From assembly GCA_030849945.1 (NCBI GenBank), contig JAVDKK010000002.1, positions 496,001 through 560,000 on the forward strand: DNA of 64,000 nt, in the 5' to 3' direction. This document shows positions 1 through 8,305 of the stretch, in pieces. This DNA comes from Schauerella fraxinea (GTDB lineage Bacteria > Pseudomonadota > Gammaproteobacteria > Burkholderiales > Burkholderiaceae_B). Below the pieces are notes generated by a model that did not search any database, was not told where the DNA came from, and saw only the letters and a program-made list of their open reading frames with translations. The translations under genes and the position numbers were made by a program. The first letter of the stretch is position 1; every line of letters starts with the position of its first letter.

Positions 1-106
1 ATACCATCAAGGCGGTGTCTTCGTGCATTTCGATGATGAAAGGCAAGTGCGCGTGCGTCAGTCGCCGAGCGCACAGTCGGTTTGTGTTGAATTCGTCGGG
101 GAGCAC
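1..106 (-). CDS. GNAT acetyltransferase, N-terminal fragment (cut by window edge)
   Basis: The minus strand from a GTG at 104-106 reads in frame to the left edge. The protein starts MLPDEFNTNRLCARRLTHAH and continues LPFIIEMHEDTALM. The pattern of a Glu/Asn-rich strand, then RL-x-x-RRLT-x-x-HL, then an acidic 'ED-x-x-LM' is how ribosomal-protein-type GNAT acetyltransferases begin. An in-frame TGA lies upstream of the GTG and no ATG is available, so GTG is the best start, although I see no Shine-Dalgarno (SD) sequence. Acetyl-CoA-dependent N-acetylation is the family role; the substrate cannot be guessed. About 35 residues are visible. Confidence 0.55.
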   Translation of the reverse strand, partial: MLPDEFNTNRLCARRLTHAHLPFIIEMHEDTALMV

Positions 107-387
107 GGCGGATCGCTGGAAGGGGTAGTCGCTAATGGCAGAACGATATGTTCGCGGATCATAGCGCGTGTGTCGTCATGCCGGAGCGCAGCAACCGATG
201 CACGTCAGCGGCGGCCAGCCATTCTTATCACATGCAAAGTCACGGCTCGACAGGCGATGCTCGCAGTCATCACAGAAGTCTCCCAAAGAACTCCCTTTCG
301 CAACGGCCTACAATCATTGGTCTACTCAAAATCCGCTGTGGCTGGGGCCAAGGCGGATCTTCATCCTAGCGTCCAGACTTAATACTG

Positions 388-1299
388 ATGAGTAAGCCCT
401 ACGTTATGCTTTCCCCAGAGATCACGCGAGCAAATGCGCTAGATCTGATGGAATGGTTAGAAGATGAGAGTGTGACTCGCTATCTAAGTGACTCACGGCA
501 CGTTTCTCGTTTCATCGAACAGGTGATCGGTCGAGTACAGTTGCCCACGCTAACCCATCTGTTCAACCGAGACGGTCGATTTTTCATGGCCTACGATCGG
601 CACAATGTGCCCGTCGGGTTCGTTCGTCTTGTCCAAACGGGCTCCACATGCGAGATCGTGCTGGTAATCGGAAACCGCGACAATTGGGGCCGCAAACTGG
701 GTGCAAGCGCCATCGGCGAAGGGATGAAGCTGGCGTTCTTCGAGATGCGGGCCGAACGACTGGTTGCGAAGATTCATGCAGAAAATACGCGTTCGGTGAA
801 CGCCTTCGTGCGCTGCGGTTTCGCGCTTGAAAGTCAGACGCTCACATTGAAGTCGTTTTCCATAACCTCAGAGCAATACCGACGGCACTTGCGCAAAGGC
901 GGCGCCGGTTCCCGGCCTGCAATCTACGTCACCGAATTCGACGAATCTCGGTTGAGGAGTCTGCTCGCGCTCGAACAGAATCCAGACTTGTTCGAGCTGG
1001 AACACGAGATCGAGCGAGCCATCGTTGTCGACGCTCGACAAGTTGCGCCCAACGTAATTACGATGAACTCAAAAGCGTTACTGCAACTGAACGATGAGAG
1101 CATAGAAGTTGCGTTGGTCTATCCAGAAGATGCCAACGGCAGCGCCAGAAAGCTTTCGATTTGCTCCGGTATCGGCACCGCTATCCTAGGCTTTAGAGAG
1201 GGTGATGCCATAGATTGGCGAATATCAAATCGGACCAGCCAGATTCGTATTGAGAAAGTGCTTTATCAGCCCGAGGCTGCTGGCGACTTTCATTTGTGA
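388..1299 (+). CDS. GNAT acetyltransferase fused to an Rnk-type nucleoside diphosphate kinase regulator
   Basis: Residues 1-165 look like a RimJ/RimL-type GNAT domain (N-terminal 'ITRANALDLMEWLEDESV', then 'IGNRDNWGRKLGASAIGEGM' for acetyl-CoA binding and 'AENTRSVNAFVRCGF'). From about residue 175 the protein matches Rnk, a GreA/GreB-fold, RNA-polymerase-binding family: 'RPAIYVTEFDESRLRSLL', 'VITMNSKALLQL', 'ALVYPEDA', 'GTAILGFREGDAIDW' and the ending 'YQPEAAGDFHL', close to the E. coli Rnk ending. The full Rnk length is present, so this is a true two-domain protein and not a truncated tail. It stands alone. Its codons look less GC-rich than the genes after 1.5 kb, which hints at separate ancestry. 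Function is inferred only from the domains. Confidence 0.8.
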   Translation: MSKPYVMLSPEITRANALDLMEWLEDESVTRYLSDSRHVSRFIEQVIGRVQLPTLTHLFNRDGRFFMAYDRHNVPVGFVRLVQTGSTCEIVLVIGNRDNWGRKLGASAIGEGMKLAFFEMRAERLVAKIHAENTRSVNAFVRCGFALESQTLTLKSFSITSEQYRRHLRKGGAGSRPAIYVTEFDESRLRSLLALEQNPDLFELEHEIERAIVVDARQVAPNVITMNSKALLQLNDESIEVALVYPEDANGSARKLSICSGIGTAILGFREGDAIDWRISNRTSQIRIEKVLYQPEAAGDFHL

Positions 1300-1404
1300 G
1301 TTCGGATTGTTCGCCACCGTGACATGTCGTCGATGCGAGCAATGAACCTCCAAATCAAACGGCTTGCCGCCAAACCCTCCCTAACAACCATCCCGGTAAT
1401 ACGT

Positions 1405-1418
1405 ATAATGTATATTAT
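1405..1418. promoter_or_regulatory. AT-rich inverted repeat in the 1300-1526 gap
   Basis: ATAAT-GTAT-ATTAT forms a perfect 5-bp dyad in an otherwise GC-rich gap between two convergent genes. It could be an isolated promoter-like patch or a protein site. No gene starts nearby in a matching direction, so its meaning is open. Confidence 0.25.
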
Positions 1419-1526
1419 GTAAAGTGACAGTCTTGGTGCCGGAGACCGATTGCCCGAGATTTGCTCGGCTTCCAGTCCGTCAACCCTCCGATCCCCCGAC
1501 CCCCGATCCCCGTGTCTTCACACCAG

Positions 1527-1982
1527 TTACGCGGATCCCTGCATCAACTCCACGATGATGCCGTCCGGACCCGAGACGTACGCGACGAGCGTACCGATTC
1601 GAGGTCCAGCCGGTATCGGCTGCGCCGAACCTTTTGCATGCCACCCAGCTAGCTTCACTCGCGCGACTGCCGCGTGAATGTCTGCCACCATGACTGCGAG
1701 ATGCACGGCACCGATCGCTCCTGCGCTGCCAGGTGTCTGGCCTAATGTACGACCGGTCGAATATTCCAGTAGCTCAATCGGATAACCATTCGGCGCCACC
1801 ACCAACGCCATTCGGCAGCGCGGATCATCGACGCCCGTCGTCTCTCGCAAAAACGCGCCGCCCATCTCGCTTTGGCGCACCAGTTTGAAACCCATCGCTT
1901 CGGTCCAAAACTGGATTGCCGTGTCCAACGAGGCGACTGAAAATCCTGTGTGGTCCACCGCCAGCACGCCAGCATCGTTCAT
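1527..1982 (-). CDS. VOC-family (glyoxalase/dioxygenase fold) protein
   Basis: A 151-residue single-domain VOC protein. It opens MNDAGVLAVDHTGFSV, with the first metal-ligand-type His in 'VDHTGFSV'. It continues 'AIQFWTEAMGFKLV', then 'GAVHLAVMVADI' in the second beta-alpha-beta module, and ends 'VAYVSGPDGIIVELMQG', which carries the C-terminal Glu ligand. The start at 1982 is preferred over the ATG at 2039 because AGGA lies 8 bases before it. Family members include lactoylglutathione lyase, extradiol dioxygenases and resistance proteins; the substrate is unknown. It is convergent with the GNAT-Rnk gene and divergent from the secreted protein at 2131. Confidence 0.85.
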   Translation of the reverse strand: MNDAGVLAVDHTGFSVASLDTAIQFWTEAMGFKLVRQSEMGGAFLRETTGVDDPRCRMALVVAPNGYPIELLEYSTGRTLGQTPGSAGAIGAVHLAVMVADIHAAVARVKLAGWHAKGSAQPIPAGPRIGTLVAYVSGPDGIIVELMQGSA

Positions 1983-2130
1983 CTTGATCGTCCTGTTATG
2001 TCGATCGTGCATTTTGACGCTTGAGGCTGAAATATCCAAATTGCGCAGGCACGTTCAGCAGGCATGGCAGTTCGATACACTGCTGCTTCTTCTGGCGCTT
2101 GGCGCTGCTCATCTCATCCAATACGTGTTC

Positions 2131-2559
2131 ATGCGCCTGATTCTTGCCCCCCTCGCCCTGCTTCTGTCATCGACTGCCTATGCCGCGCCTCCCGTCCCGA
2201 TAGCCCTGGATTGTCCCGCACAGTCGGCCGATGGACGTCCGGCCACCACGTTCGTGTGGGATGGCGCATCGTTGCGCGAGGTCTTGAAGGGACGGCAACC
2301 CACGGTCTGGCAAGTAGCGTCGTCCAGTCAAAAGATTGAGCCCGGTCCCTCGATCGATACGCGTACGTTGTCTTTCAATCTCGCTCAAGCCCCCGCCGAG
2401 TTAGCCGTGAAGAAGCAGACCTTGATCGGTCTGCAGCTTTCGGAATTCAAGACGGCAGGGCCAATCCCTGTCCTGTTCCAGATGGCAGTGCTTGAGGATG
2501 GCTTTCTCACGGGCGCGATCTCCGCCACCTTCCTGGGCTGTGTCAGCCGCAAGCCTTAA
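2131..2559 (+). CDS. Secreted hypothetical protein
   Basis: The ATG at 2131 gives a clean Sec signal peptide (MRLILAPLALLLSSTAYA, cut after AYA) and a mature part of about 124 residues with two cysteines (near 'LDCPAQ' and 'FLGCVSRKP') that could form a disulphide. The open frame extends upstream over the VOC gene, but only the 2131 start gives an export signal. I do not recognise a family. It is probably periplasmic. Confidence 0.65.
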   Translation: MRLILAPLALLLSSTAYAAPPVPIALDCPAQSADGRPATTFVWDGASLREVLKGRQPTVWQVASSSQKIEPGPSIDTRTLSFNLAQAPAELAVKKQTLIGLQLSEFKTAGPIPVLFQMAVLEDGFLTGAISATFLGCVSRKP

Positions 2560-2601
2560 GGCGCACACGTTTGCGGAAGAGCACGCCGTTATACTTGCTG
2601 C

Positions 2602-2742
2602 ATGAATCAAGGACTCAGCTTAGTAAGCGGCATCGCCGCAGGGGTGGGCGTCGGACTGGCGCTCGAGAACATGCTTATCGGCATCACCGCCGGCATCGTT
2701 TTGGCGATTGCATTTGGATATCGCGGCGGTCGCAAGGACTGA
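2602..2742 (+). CDS. Small glycine-rich membrane protein (46 aa)
   Basis: The ATG at 2602 encodes MNQGLSLVSGIAAGVGVGLA and ends GYRGGRKD. Almost the whole protein is one hydrophobic segment with a G-x-x-x-G spacing (residues 9-40) and a short basic tail. This is the layout of glycine-zipper mini-proteins that insert in the inner membrane. It lies 42 bases after the secreted protein's stop, so the two may be cotranscribed. I see no strong SD. Function unknown. Confidence 0.55.
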   Translation: MNQGLSLVSGIAAGVGVGLALENMLIGITAGIVLAIAFGYRGGRKD

Positions 2743-2767
2743 GCGCAGGCGTGACGTCGAGCGCCTT

Positions 2768-3400
2768 TTACGGTGCAATCCGCTTCAGCGCCAGCAATGC
2801 CGCACCAAACGACACGAAAATCGCTCCCGTGACGCGATCCACCCACCGCACGATCCGCGGCCGGGTGAGCGCATTTCGCGCTTGACGCGCCATCAACGCG
2901 TAGATGTGCAGCGAACACAGCGACATCAGCATGAAAATGCCGGTGAGTACGAAAAACTGCGGCAATAGCGGCGCGCTTGGCACCACGAATTGCGGAAACA
3001 GTGCCGCGAAAAACAAGATGGGTTTGGGATTGGTAAGCGCCAGTCCGACCGCTTCGCGGAAGTACGACCAGGCAGAGCGCTGCGGCATGGCGCTGGCATC
3101 GTCGATAACGATCGATGCGCGGCCCCGCAACTGTTTGAATCCCAGGTAGAACAAATACGCAGCGCCAATAATCTTGACCGCCAGGAACAATGTGGCTGAG
3201 GTGCGCAACAGCACCCCCAATCCGAGCATGGACGCCGCCGACAGGCAAAATAAGCCGGCCATATTGCCGAGCGCGCCATAAAACACGCCACGCATGCTGC
3301 CGCTCAAGGCATTTCGGATGGCCAGCACCGTGGCAGGCCCTGGGCTAACTACCGACACGGCGGCAAATGCGCAATATGCCAACAGCACTTCAGCCTGCAT
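2768..3400 (-). CDS. LysE/RhtB-family amino-acid exporter
   Basis: 210 residues with about six membrane spans. The N-terminus MQAEVLLAYCAFAAVSVVSP followed by 'GPATVLAIRNALSGSMRG' carries the family signature (PGP and a following G-x-x-x-G). 'ALTNPKPILFFAALFPQFV' is the second conserved block of RhtB proteins. The family exports amino acids such as homoserine, threonine or lysine from the cytoplasm. An AGGAG precedes the ATG. No regulator is adjacent. Confidence 0.9.
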   Translation of the reverse strand: MQAEVLLAYCAFAAVSVVSPGPATVLAIRNALSGSMRGVFYGALGNMAGLFCLSAASMLGLGVLLRTSATLFLAVKIIGAAYLFYLGFKQLRGRASIVIDDASAMPQRSAWSYFREAVGLALTNPKPILFFAALFPQFVVPSAPLLPQFFVLTGIFMLMSLCSLHIYALMARQARNALTRPRIVRWVDRVTGAIFVSFGAALLALKRIAP

Positions 3401-3461
3401 GGCTGCTTCTCCTGAACGCTAACGGGACCATGACGCCCGCGTCGATCATGATAGTCCAGGC

Positions 3462-4157
3462 TCAAGCCACAACCAATCCCCACGCCTTCAGGAGTTCGGC
3501 TGCCTGATCGGCTGAAATCATCGCATTGCGAAACAGTTTCGCGTCGAGCACCTTGAGTCCGCCAATATCGGCGTCGCGCAGATCCGCGCCATCGAACCGC
3601 GTGAGTTTGGTGTGCGCATTGCGCAAGCTGCCGCCTTCGAAAACGGCTTCACGGAAATCGCAGCCCGACAGATCGGCATCGGCGAAATCCAACTGCTTGA
3701 GTTGGCGTTTATGAAAAGACATGCCGCGCATGTCGGCGCCGATCAACAGGCAACTGTCGAACTCGAGGCCCAGCCCGGTCACGCCTTCAAAGTTGGCACC
3801 CGTGAGTTTGCATTCCTGAAAGTTGGCCGCAGGTAGTTTGGCGCGGCGCCACTTGGTATTGTTCAAATCGCAATTTGAAAACACGGCATCCTGCAAGCGC
3901 GCCGTCTGGAAATCGGCCTGGCGGCCGCGGCACCGCATCCACTGAGTCTCTTCGAGGTTGGCGCCCTGCCACGACGTTTCAGTAAACGTGCATTGCAGAA
4001 ATCGGCACGCCTGCAGATCGAGTCGTGACAGGTCTTCATCATCGAATACGCACCGTTCGAACGTCAACGCGCGCCCGCGATCGGCCAGGCAATCGGTGAG
4101 CGTGTCGCGGGTAAAGGTCGTGTCCGCGATTAGCGCAGTGGTGTCGGAACTCGTCAT
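3462..4157 (-). CDS. Pentapeptide-repeat protein
   Basis: 231 residues built of A(D/N)LxX-type pentapeptides, for example 'ANLEETQWMRC', 'ADFQTARLQDAVF', 'ANFQECKLTGANF' and 'ADLSGCDFREAVF', running from about residue 30 to 215. This predicts a right-handed quadrilateral beta-helix. Many repeats carry Cys in the outward position. Some relatives mimic DNA and bind gyrase (Qnr, MfpA), but nothing here proves that role. Start 4157 is chosen over upstream ATGs because GGAAG is 9 bases ahead of it. Confidence 0.85.
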   Translation of the reverse strand: MTSSDTTALIADTTFTRDTLTDCLADRGRALTFERCVFDDEDLSRLDLQACRFLQCTFTETSWQGANLEETQWMRCRGRQADFQTARLQDAVFSNCDLNNTKWRRAKLPAANFQECKLTGANFEGVTGLGLEFDSCLLIGADMRGMSFHKRQLKQLDFADADLSGCDFREAVFEGGSLRNAHTKLTRFDGADLRDADIGGLKVLDAKLFRNAMISADQAAELLKAWGLVVA

Positions 4158-4289
4158 GCGAAGCATCTTCCTCAAAAAATATAGCGGCCGAAGCCGCCAC
4201 ATTCCATCCTACCAAACAAGTTGCATCGCCTGCATCGGCCCGTCCATGTCGATGCGCAACTGGGTGGTGACCGTCCGTGCCCGTCATCG

Positions 4290-5858
4290 TTACGTGATCT
4301 TGCGCTTGGCCAGCAACCTTACATTCGGCTCCCACGCGTCCATCTCGTCCATCGGTACAACCGGGCGCGGCAACCGCTGAAAGTCGAACCGGGATAACAC
4401 TGGAGACGTCAAACCCGGCGCATCCACGCTATAGATCTGCGCGGGCTTGAAGAACTCGTCGAACGCGGCGCGAAAATGGCCGCGCGATTTCACGACAACC
4501 GTGCGAGCGGCGGCAATGTCGAGGCCGAACATCTCGAAGAACATCGGTTCGTGGCATTGATGGCGATTGGAAATGACGACTACTTCGATGCCGTCGATCT
4601 TCAGGAGAACCGACGGCCCCAGATCGAATCGGCAGCCGGCCAATTGCCCGCGGCGCCCGATGCCCTGCCCCGCATGGTGCTTCACCACAGTGGCTTGCGC
4701 CTCGAAGGCGTCGGAGTAAAGCGTGTTTTCATCCCGATTGAACCGCGCTGTAAATGACGCGCCGATCGGCAACTGGTGCGCTTCGGCACACAAGGCGGCG
4801 TCGGTGATGACGCCCAGGATGACGTGCTGTGCGCCGGCTGCCAGCAACGCCTGCAAGAGATACGGGGTATTGCCCCGGCCGCCGCCACCCGGATTGTCGG
4901 CCACGTCGGCCAGGCACAGCGGGGGTAGTCGGGGATTCGCGCCGGCGTCGCGCGCCATCTCGACGGCGTGCTCGAGCGACGTCAAGGCAGGTGAAAACGC
5001 CGAGCGGCCTTGCCATGCGGGCAAGGCGAGATCGAGCGCTGTGTGTTTGGCGAACGCCGGATCGTTGCGGGTGGTCACGATTACCGTCATGCCGTTTTTA
5101 GGCGTATCGCCATACACAAAACCTGCCACCGCCGAAATATTGATAATGCGAGGATCGTATAGCAACGCTTCGGCGGATTCGATCATGTCCGCATAGGGTC
5201 CCGTACCGGGCGCGGTGAGCAATTGGGTGGGCGGTGCACACACGGGCATGCGCAGGTGCGCAACAGCGACCGCGCCGCCTGCCAACAGTTCGCGTACCAC
5301 GCGAGCAGCGTCGGCGCCGCGCTCGGCCATGTCTACATGCGGATTGCGGCGGTAGGAAATCAAGGTGTCGACGCTGTCGACCATCAGGTCCGAGACGTTG
5401 GCATGCAGATCGACGGTCGCGACTACCGGCACCGCATCGCCCACGATACGCCGCACCAGTGCGAATACCTCGCCGTCCGGATCGTCGGAGGCGGTGGTGA
5501 TGGCCGCGCCGTGCTCACAGATATAAACGGCATCGAGCGGCAACGCCGCGCGCAGGCCGGCTTCGAATACGTTCAGGGTGTGGGTAAAAAAAACATGTTC
5601 CACCGGACCGCCCGACTCTGCGTTGGCGAAGAGAATCGGCATTGGGATCCACGCACCAGTCGCGTCCATGTCGCGCACGAACGCCGGGATCTCAGGCGTC
5701 ATGGCAGGAGCAGCGCTGCGCGCGTCGGTCATCAATGCGTCGCCGCTCAGGTAGGCGCGCGCCTCGAAATCTTCGCGAGTAGAAACTGGCGCGAAGCGAT
5801 TCGATTCGATCGCAAAACCAAGAATGGCGATACGCGGTCCGTTGGAAGATAAGGGCAT
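4290..5858 (-). CDS. M81-family metallopeptidase (MlrC/microcystinase C-like)
   Basis: 522 residues. The N-terminal M81 domain has 'AILGFAIESNRFAPV', 'YICEHGAAITTASDDPDGE', 'ATVDLHANVSDLM' and 'SYRRNPHVDMAERG', which supply the His/Asp metal ligands. The MlrC C-terminal domain follows from about residue 300 with 'LADVADNPGGGGRGNT' and 'ILGVITDAALCAEAH'. MlrC of microcystin degraders cleaves small linear peptides; most homologues act on unknown substrates. The gene starts 2 bases after the Bug gene stop, so the two are certainly cotranscribed. It is the last gene of the operon starting at 10550. Confidence 0.88.
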   Translation of the reverse strand: MPLSSNGPRIAILGFAIESNRFAPVSTREDFEARAYLSGDALMTDARSAAPAMTPEIPAFVRDMDATGAWIPMPILFANAESGGPVEHVFFTHTLNVFEAGLRAALPLDAVYICEHGAAITTASDDPDGEVFALVRRIVGDAVPVVATVDLHANVSDLMVDSVDTLISYRRNPHVDMAERGADAARVVRELLAGGAVAVAHLRMPVCAPPTQLLTAPGTGPYADMIESAEALLYDPRIINISAVAGFVYGDTPKNGMTVIVTTRNDPAFAKHTALDLALPAWQGRSAFSPALTSLEHAVEMARDAGANPRLPPLCLADVADNPGGGGRGNTPYLLQALLAAGAQHVILGVITDAALCAEAHQLPIGASFTARFNRDENTLYSDAFEAQATVVKHHAGQGIGRRGQLAGCRFDLGPSVLLKIDGIEVVVISNRHQCHEPMFFEMFGLDIAAARTVVVKSRGHFRAAFDEFFKPAQIYSVDAPGLTSPVLSRFDFQRLPRPVVPMDEMDAWEPNVRLLAKRKIT

Positions 5859-5860
5859 GG

Positions 5861-6868
5861 TTAGTTTTGTTTCTCGATATTGGCGCTGGCGATCACGTCG
5901 GCCCACTTCTTTTGCTCGGCGGCGACGAAGCGCACGAAGTCGGGTTGTGTGCCGGGCGTCGGCGTGGCAAAGGCCTTGGCCAGATCGTCTTTCACGCCGT
6001 CGGAGTTCATGACTTTTTCCAGAACGGCGCTGGCGCGGTCGACGATGGGTTGCGGCGTGCCGGCCGGGAAAATCAGACCACCCCAGGCGCCATTGTCATA
6101 ACCCTTGAGTCCCGATTCGTCCATTGTGGGGATATTGGGAAACAGGGGCACCCGCGTTGAGCTCGTGATGGCCAGTGCGCGCAGTTTGCCGGCTTGCACC
6201 AGGGGCCAGGCAATCGGCGCATTGGTAATGGCAAAGTCCAATTGGCCGCCGACCAGATCGGTAAGTGAGGCGGGATCGCCGTTATACGGCACGTACGACG
6301 CATCGATATCCGCCATGCGCTTGAAAAGTTCGCCGCCCATATGCCCGCTGCTGCCCAGATTGGCTGCCGCCCAGAACAATTTGCCCGGTTTGGCCTTGGC
6401 CGCAGCGATCAGGTCGGCGACCGATTTATAAGGCGCGTCCGCCCGCACTACCAATAGATTAGGCAGTGTGAACATCGGCCCGATAAAAGCGAAGTCCTTC
6501 GAGGGATCGTACGCAAGCTTGTTGAAGAGCGACGGGTTGACGGCGAGTGTATTCAGATTGCCGTAGCCCAAGGTATAGCCATCGGGCGCGGCGCGTTTGA
6601 TTTGCGTCATGCCGATTGCGCCGCCCGCGCCCGGACGATTTTCAATCACGAAGGTTTGATTGGTGGCGCGTGCCAGATGCGTGATGACGATTCGGGTCAA
6701 GACATCGGCGCCGCCGCCCGCGGCCGACGGCACGATCACGGTTACTGGCTTGTCGGGCCACGTCGATTCGGCGCTGTGCGCGGCGAGCGGTACGAGCGCG
6801 GTGGCCGACGTAACGGTGGCGAGCGCCAGCGTACGGCGCAAGGTGGTAATGAATCGAGCGTTGAACAT
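5861..6868 (-). CDS. Bug-family (TctC-like) periplasmic binding protein
   Basis: 335 residues with a signal peptide ending near 'LAAHSAES'. Family hallmarks are 'WPDKPVTVIVPSAAGGGADV', 'IENRPGAGGAIG' and 'RAAPDGYTLGYG'. Such proteins bind carboxylates or amides in the periplasm for tripartite tricarboxylate-type uptake. No TctA/TctB genes are nearby, as is common for orphan Bug proteins. Start 6868 is preceded by GGGGAAG. Gene order (M20 enzyme before it, M81 peptidase directly after) suggests its ligand is the substrate or product of these hydrolases. Confidence 0.92.
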   Translation of the reverse strand: MFNARFITTLRRTLALATVTSATALVPLAAHSAESTWPDKPVTVIVPSAAGGGADVLTRIVITHLARATNQTFVIENRPGAGGAIGMTQIKRAAPDGYTLGYGNLNTLAVNPSLFNKLAYDPSKDFAFIGPMFTLPNLLVVRADAPYKSVADLIAAAKAKPGKLFWAAANLGSSGHMGGELFKRMADIDASYVPYNGDPASLTDLVGGQLDFAITNAPIAWPLVQAGKLRALAITSSTRVPLFPNIPTMDESGLKGYDNGAWGGLIFPAGTPQPIVDRASAVLEKVMNSDGVKDDLAKAFATPTPGTQPDFVRFVAAEQKKWADVIASANIEKQN

Positions 6869-7077
6869 GTTTACTTCCCCATGGAGTGTTATGAAGCACA
6901 ACTGACTGAGTGACCGACTGCCTCGCTGTCCCAACGCCTGATTTCTAATCGTTCAGGTATTCAATGCATGAAACGCTTGCTTCACGATTTTTGATGCGTA
7001 CGACACGTACTGGATTCGACACGGATGCACATGGCACCGCACGTTGACCGTTGTGGTGCATCGCCTTCCGACGATGG

Positions 7078-8277
7078 CTACCGACTCGCGGCGGAGCCCA
7101 ATTCGCCGTCGACAACCGAAAGCCAATACGCCACGCCATAAGGAATGGCGTCGTCGTTGAAGTCGTAATTGGGCATGTGCAGGTTGCCTCCGCCATCACC
7201 CTCGCGCACACCGTTGCCGATGAAGACGAACGCCCCTGGCCGCTTCTGCATCAGCCACGAAAAATCTTCGCCGGCGGTGAGCCGGTGCATGTCGCCATCG
7301 ACGGCACCCTGGCCGACCACCCGTGTGGCCGCTTGCACCGCGGCTTGCGTGACGTGCTCGTCGTTGATCACCGCTGCCGTGTTCCACCAGCATTTAACGG
7401 TTGCCGTCGCGCCCTGAATGGCCGCATGGGCATGCGCCATCTCGGTAATACGCTGCCCGAGCAACTGCTGCACATCGGGACTGAAGGCGCGCATCGTGCC
7501 TGAGATCTTCAAGGTGGCGGGCATCACATTCATGGCTTCCGGATCGCCGCCCTGGATATGGCCCACGCTGATGATCGCCGTTTGATTTGGCGGCACGTTG
7601 CGGGAGACGATGGTTTGCAGGCCCAATACGAAGTTGGCTTGCGCCACCGTGATGTCCGACGCGAGATGCGGCGACATCCCGCCGTGGCCCCCGGTACCCG
7701 AAAACGTGACCTGCCATCTTCCCGATGCGGCCATGAAGGCTTCGGGACGCGTGCCGAATTGACCCACCGGCATGGTGGGATAGGAGTGCAGCCCGTAGAT
7801 GCGATCGCACGGAAAGCGGTTGAAGAGATCGGCTTCAAGCATCGCCAGCGCCCCACCCCGCCCTTCTTCGGCCGGCTGAAAAATCACGTGCACCGTGCCC
7901 GCGAAGTCGGGATTGCGCGCCAGCGCGCGCGCCGCGCCCAGCAGCATGGTCGTGTGCCCGTCATGTCCGCAGGCGTGCATGACACCCTTGTGGGTAGAGG
8001 CATGCGACAGCGCATTGGTTTCGGTCATGGCGAGCGCGTCCATATCCGCGCGCAGTCCGATGGCACCGGCACCTTCGCGTTTGCCGCGAATGGTGCCCAC
8101 CACGCCCAGTTTGCCCACACCGGTTTCGATCTTGATTCCCCATTCGCGCAGCTTGTCGGCCACGAGTTTTGCGGTACGGGTTTCTTCGAAACCCAATTCG
8201 GGGTGGGCGTGGATATCGCGGCGAATGGCGACGAGGTCATCGAGATCGTAGTTCGCGCGTTGCAGGTAATCGTTCAT
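7078..8277 (-). CDS. M20-family amidohydrolase (hippurate hydrolase-like)
   Basis: 399 residues. It has the M20D core: 'LRADMDAL' (residues 75-82), 'HACGHDGH' (101-108, metal-binding Cys and His), 'FQPAEEGRGG' (catalytic Glu and neighbouring ligand, 137-138) and a dimerisation domain with 'GTGGHGGMSP'. These cytoplasmic enzymes split N-acyl amino acids or amides into a free amino acid and acid. AAGGA precedes the ATG. It lies 28 bases after the PLP-enzyme gene and 209 bases before the Bug gene in the same direction. Confidence 0.92.
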   Translation of the reverse strand: MNDYLQRANYDLDDLVAIRRDIHAHPELGFEETRTAKLVADKLREWGIKIETGVGKLGVVGTIRGKREGAGAIGLRADMDALAMTETNALSHASTHKGVMHACGHDGHTTMLLGAARALARNPDFAGTVHVIFQPAEEGRGGALAMLEADLFNRFPCDRIYGLHSYPTMPVGQFGTRPEAFMAASGRWQVTFSGTGGHGGMSPHLASDITVAQANFVLGLQTIVSRNVPPNQTAIISVGHIQGGDPEAMNVMPATLKISGTMRAFSPDVQQLLGQRITEMAHAHAAIQGATATVKCWWNTAAVINDEHVTQAAVQAATRVVGQGAVDGDMHRLTAGEDFSWLMQKRPGAFVFIGNGVREGDGGGNLHMPNYDFNDDAIPYGVAYWLSVVDGELGSAASR

Positions 8278-8305
8278 CTGGGGTTCCTTGTGCGCCGACG
8301 CAGCC

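Noticed and set aside
23..382. 119-codon plus-strand frame at the left edge
   Set aside because: Composition is unlike a protein and the opposite strand holds a GNAT start.
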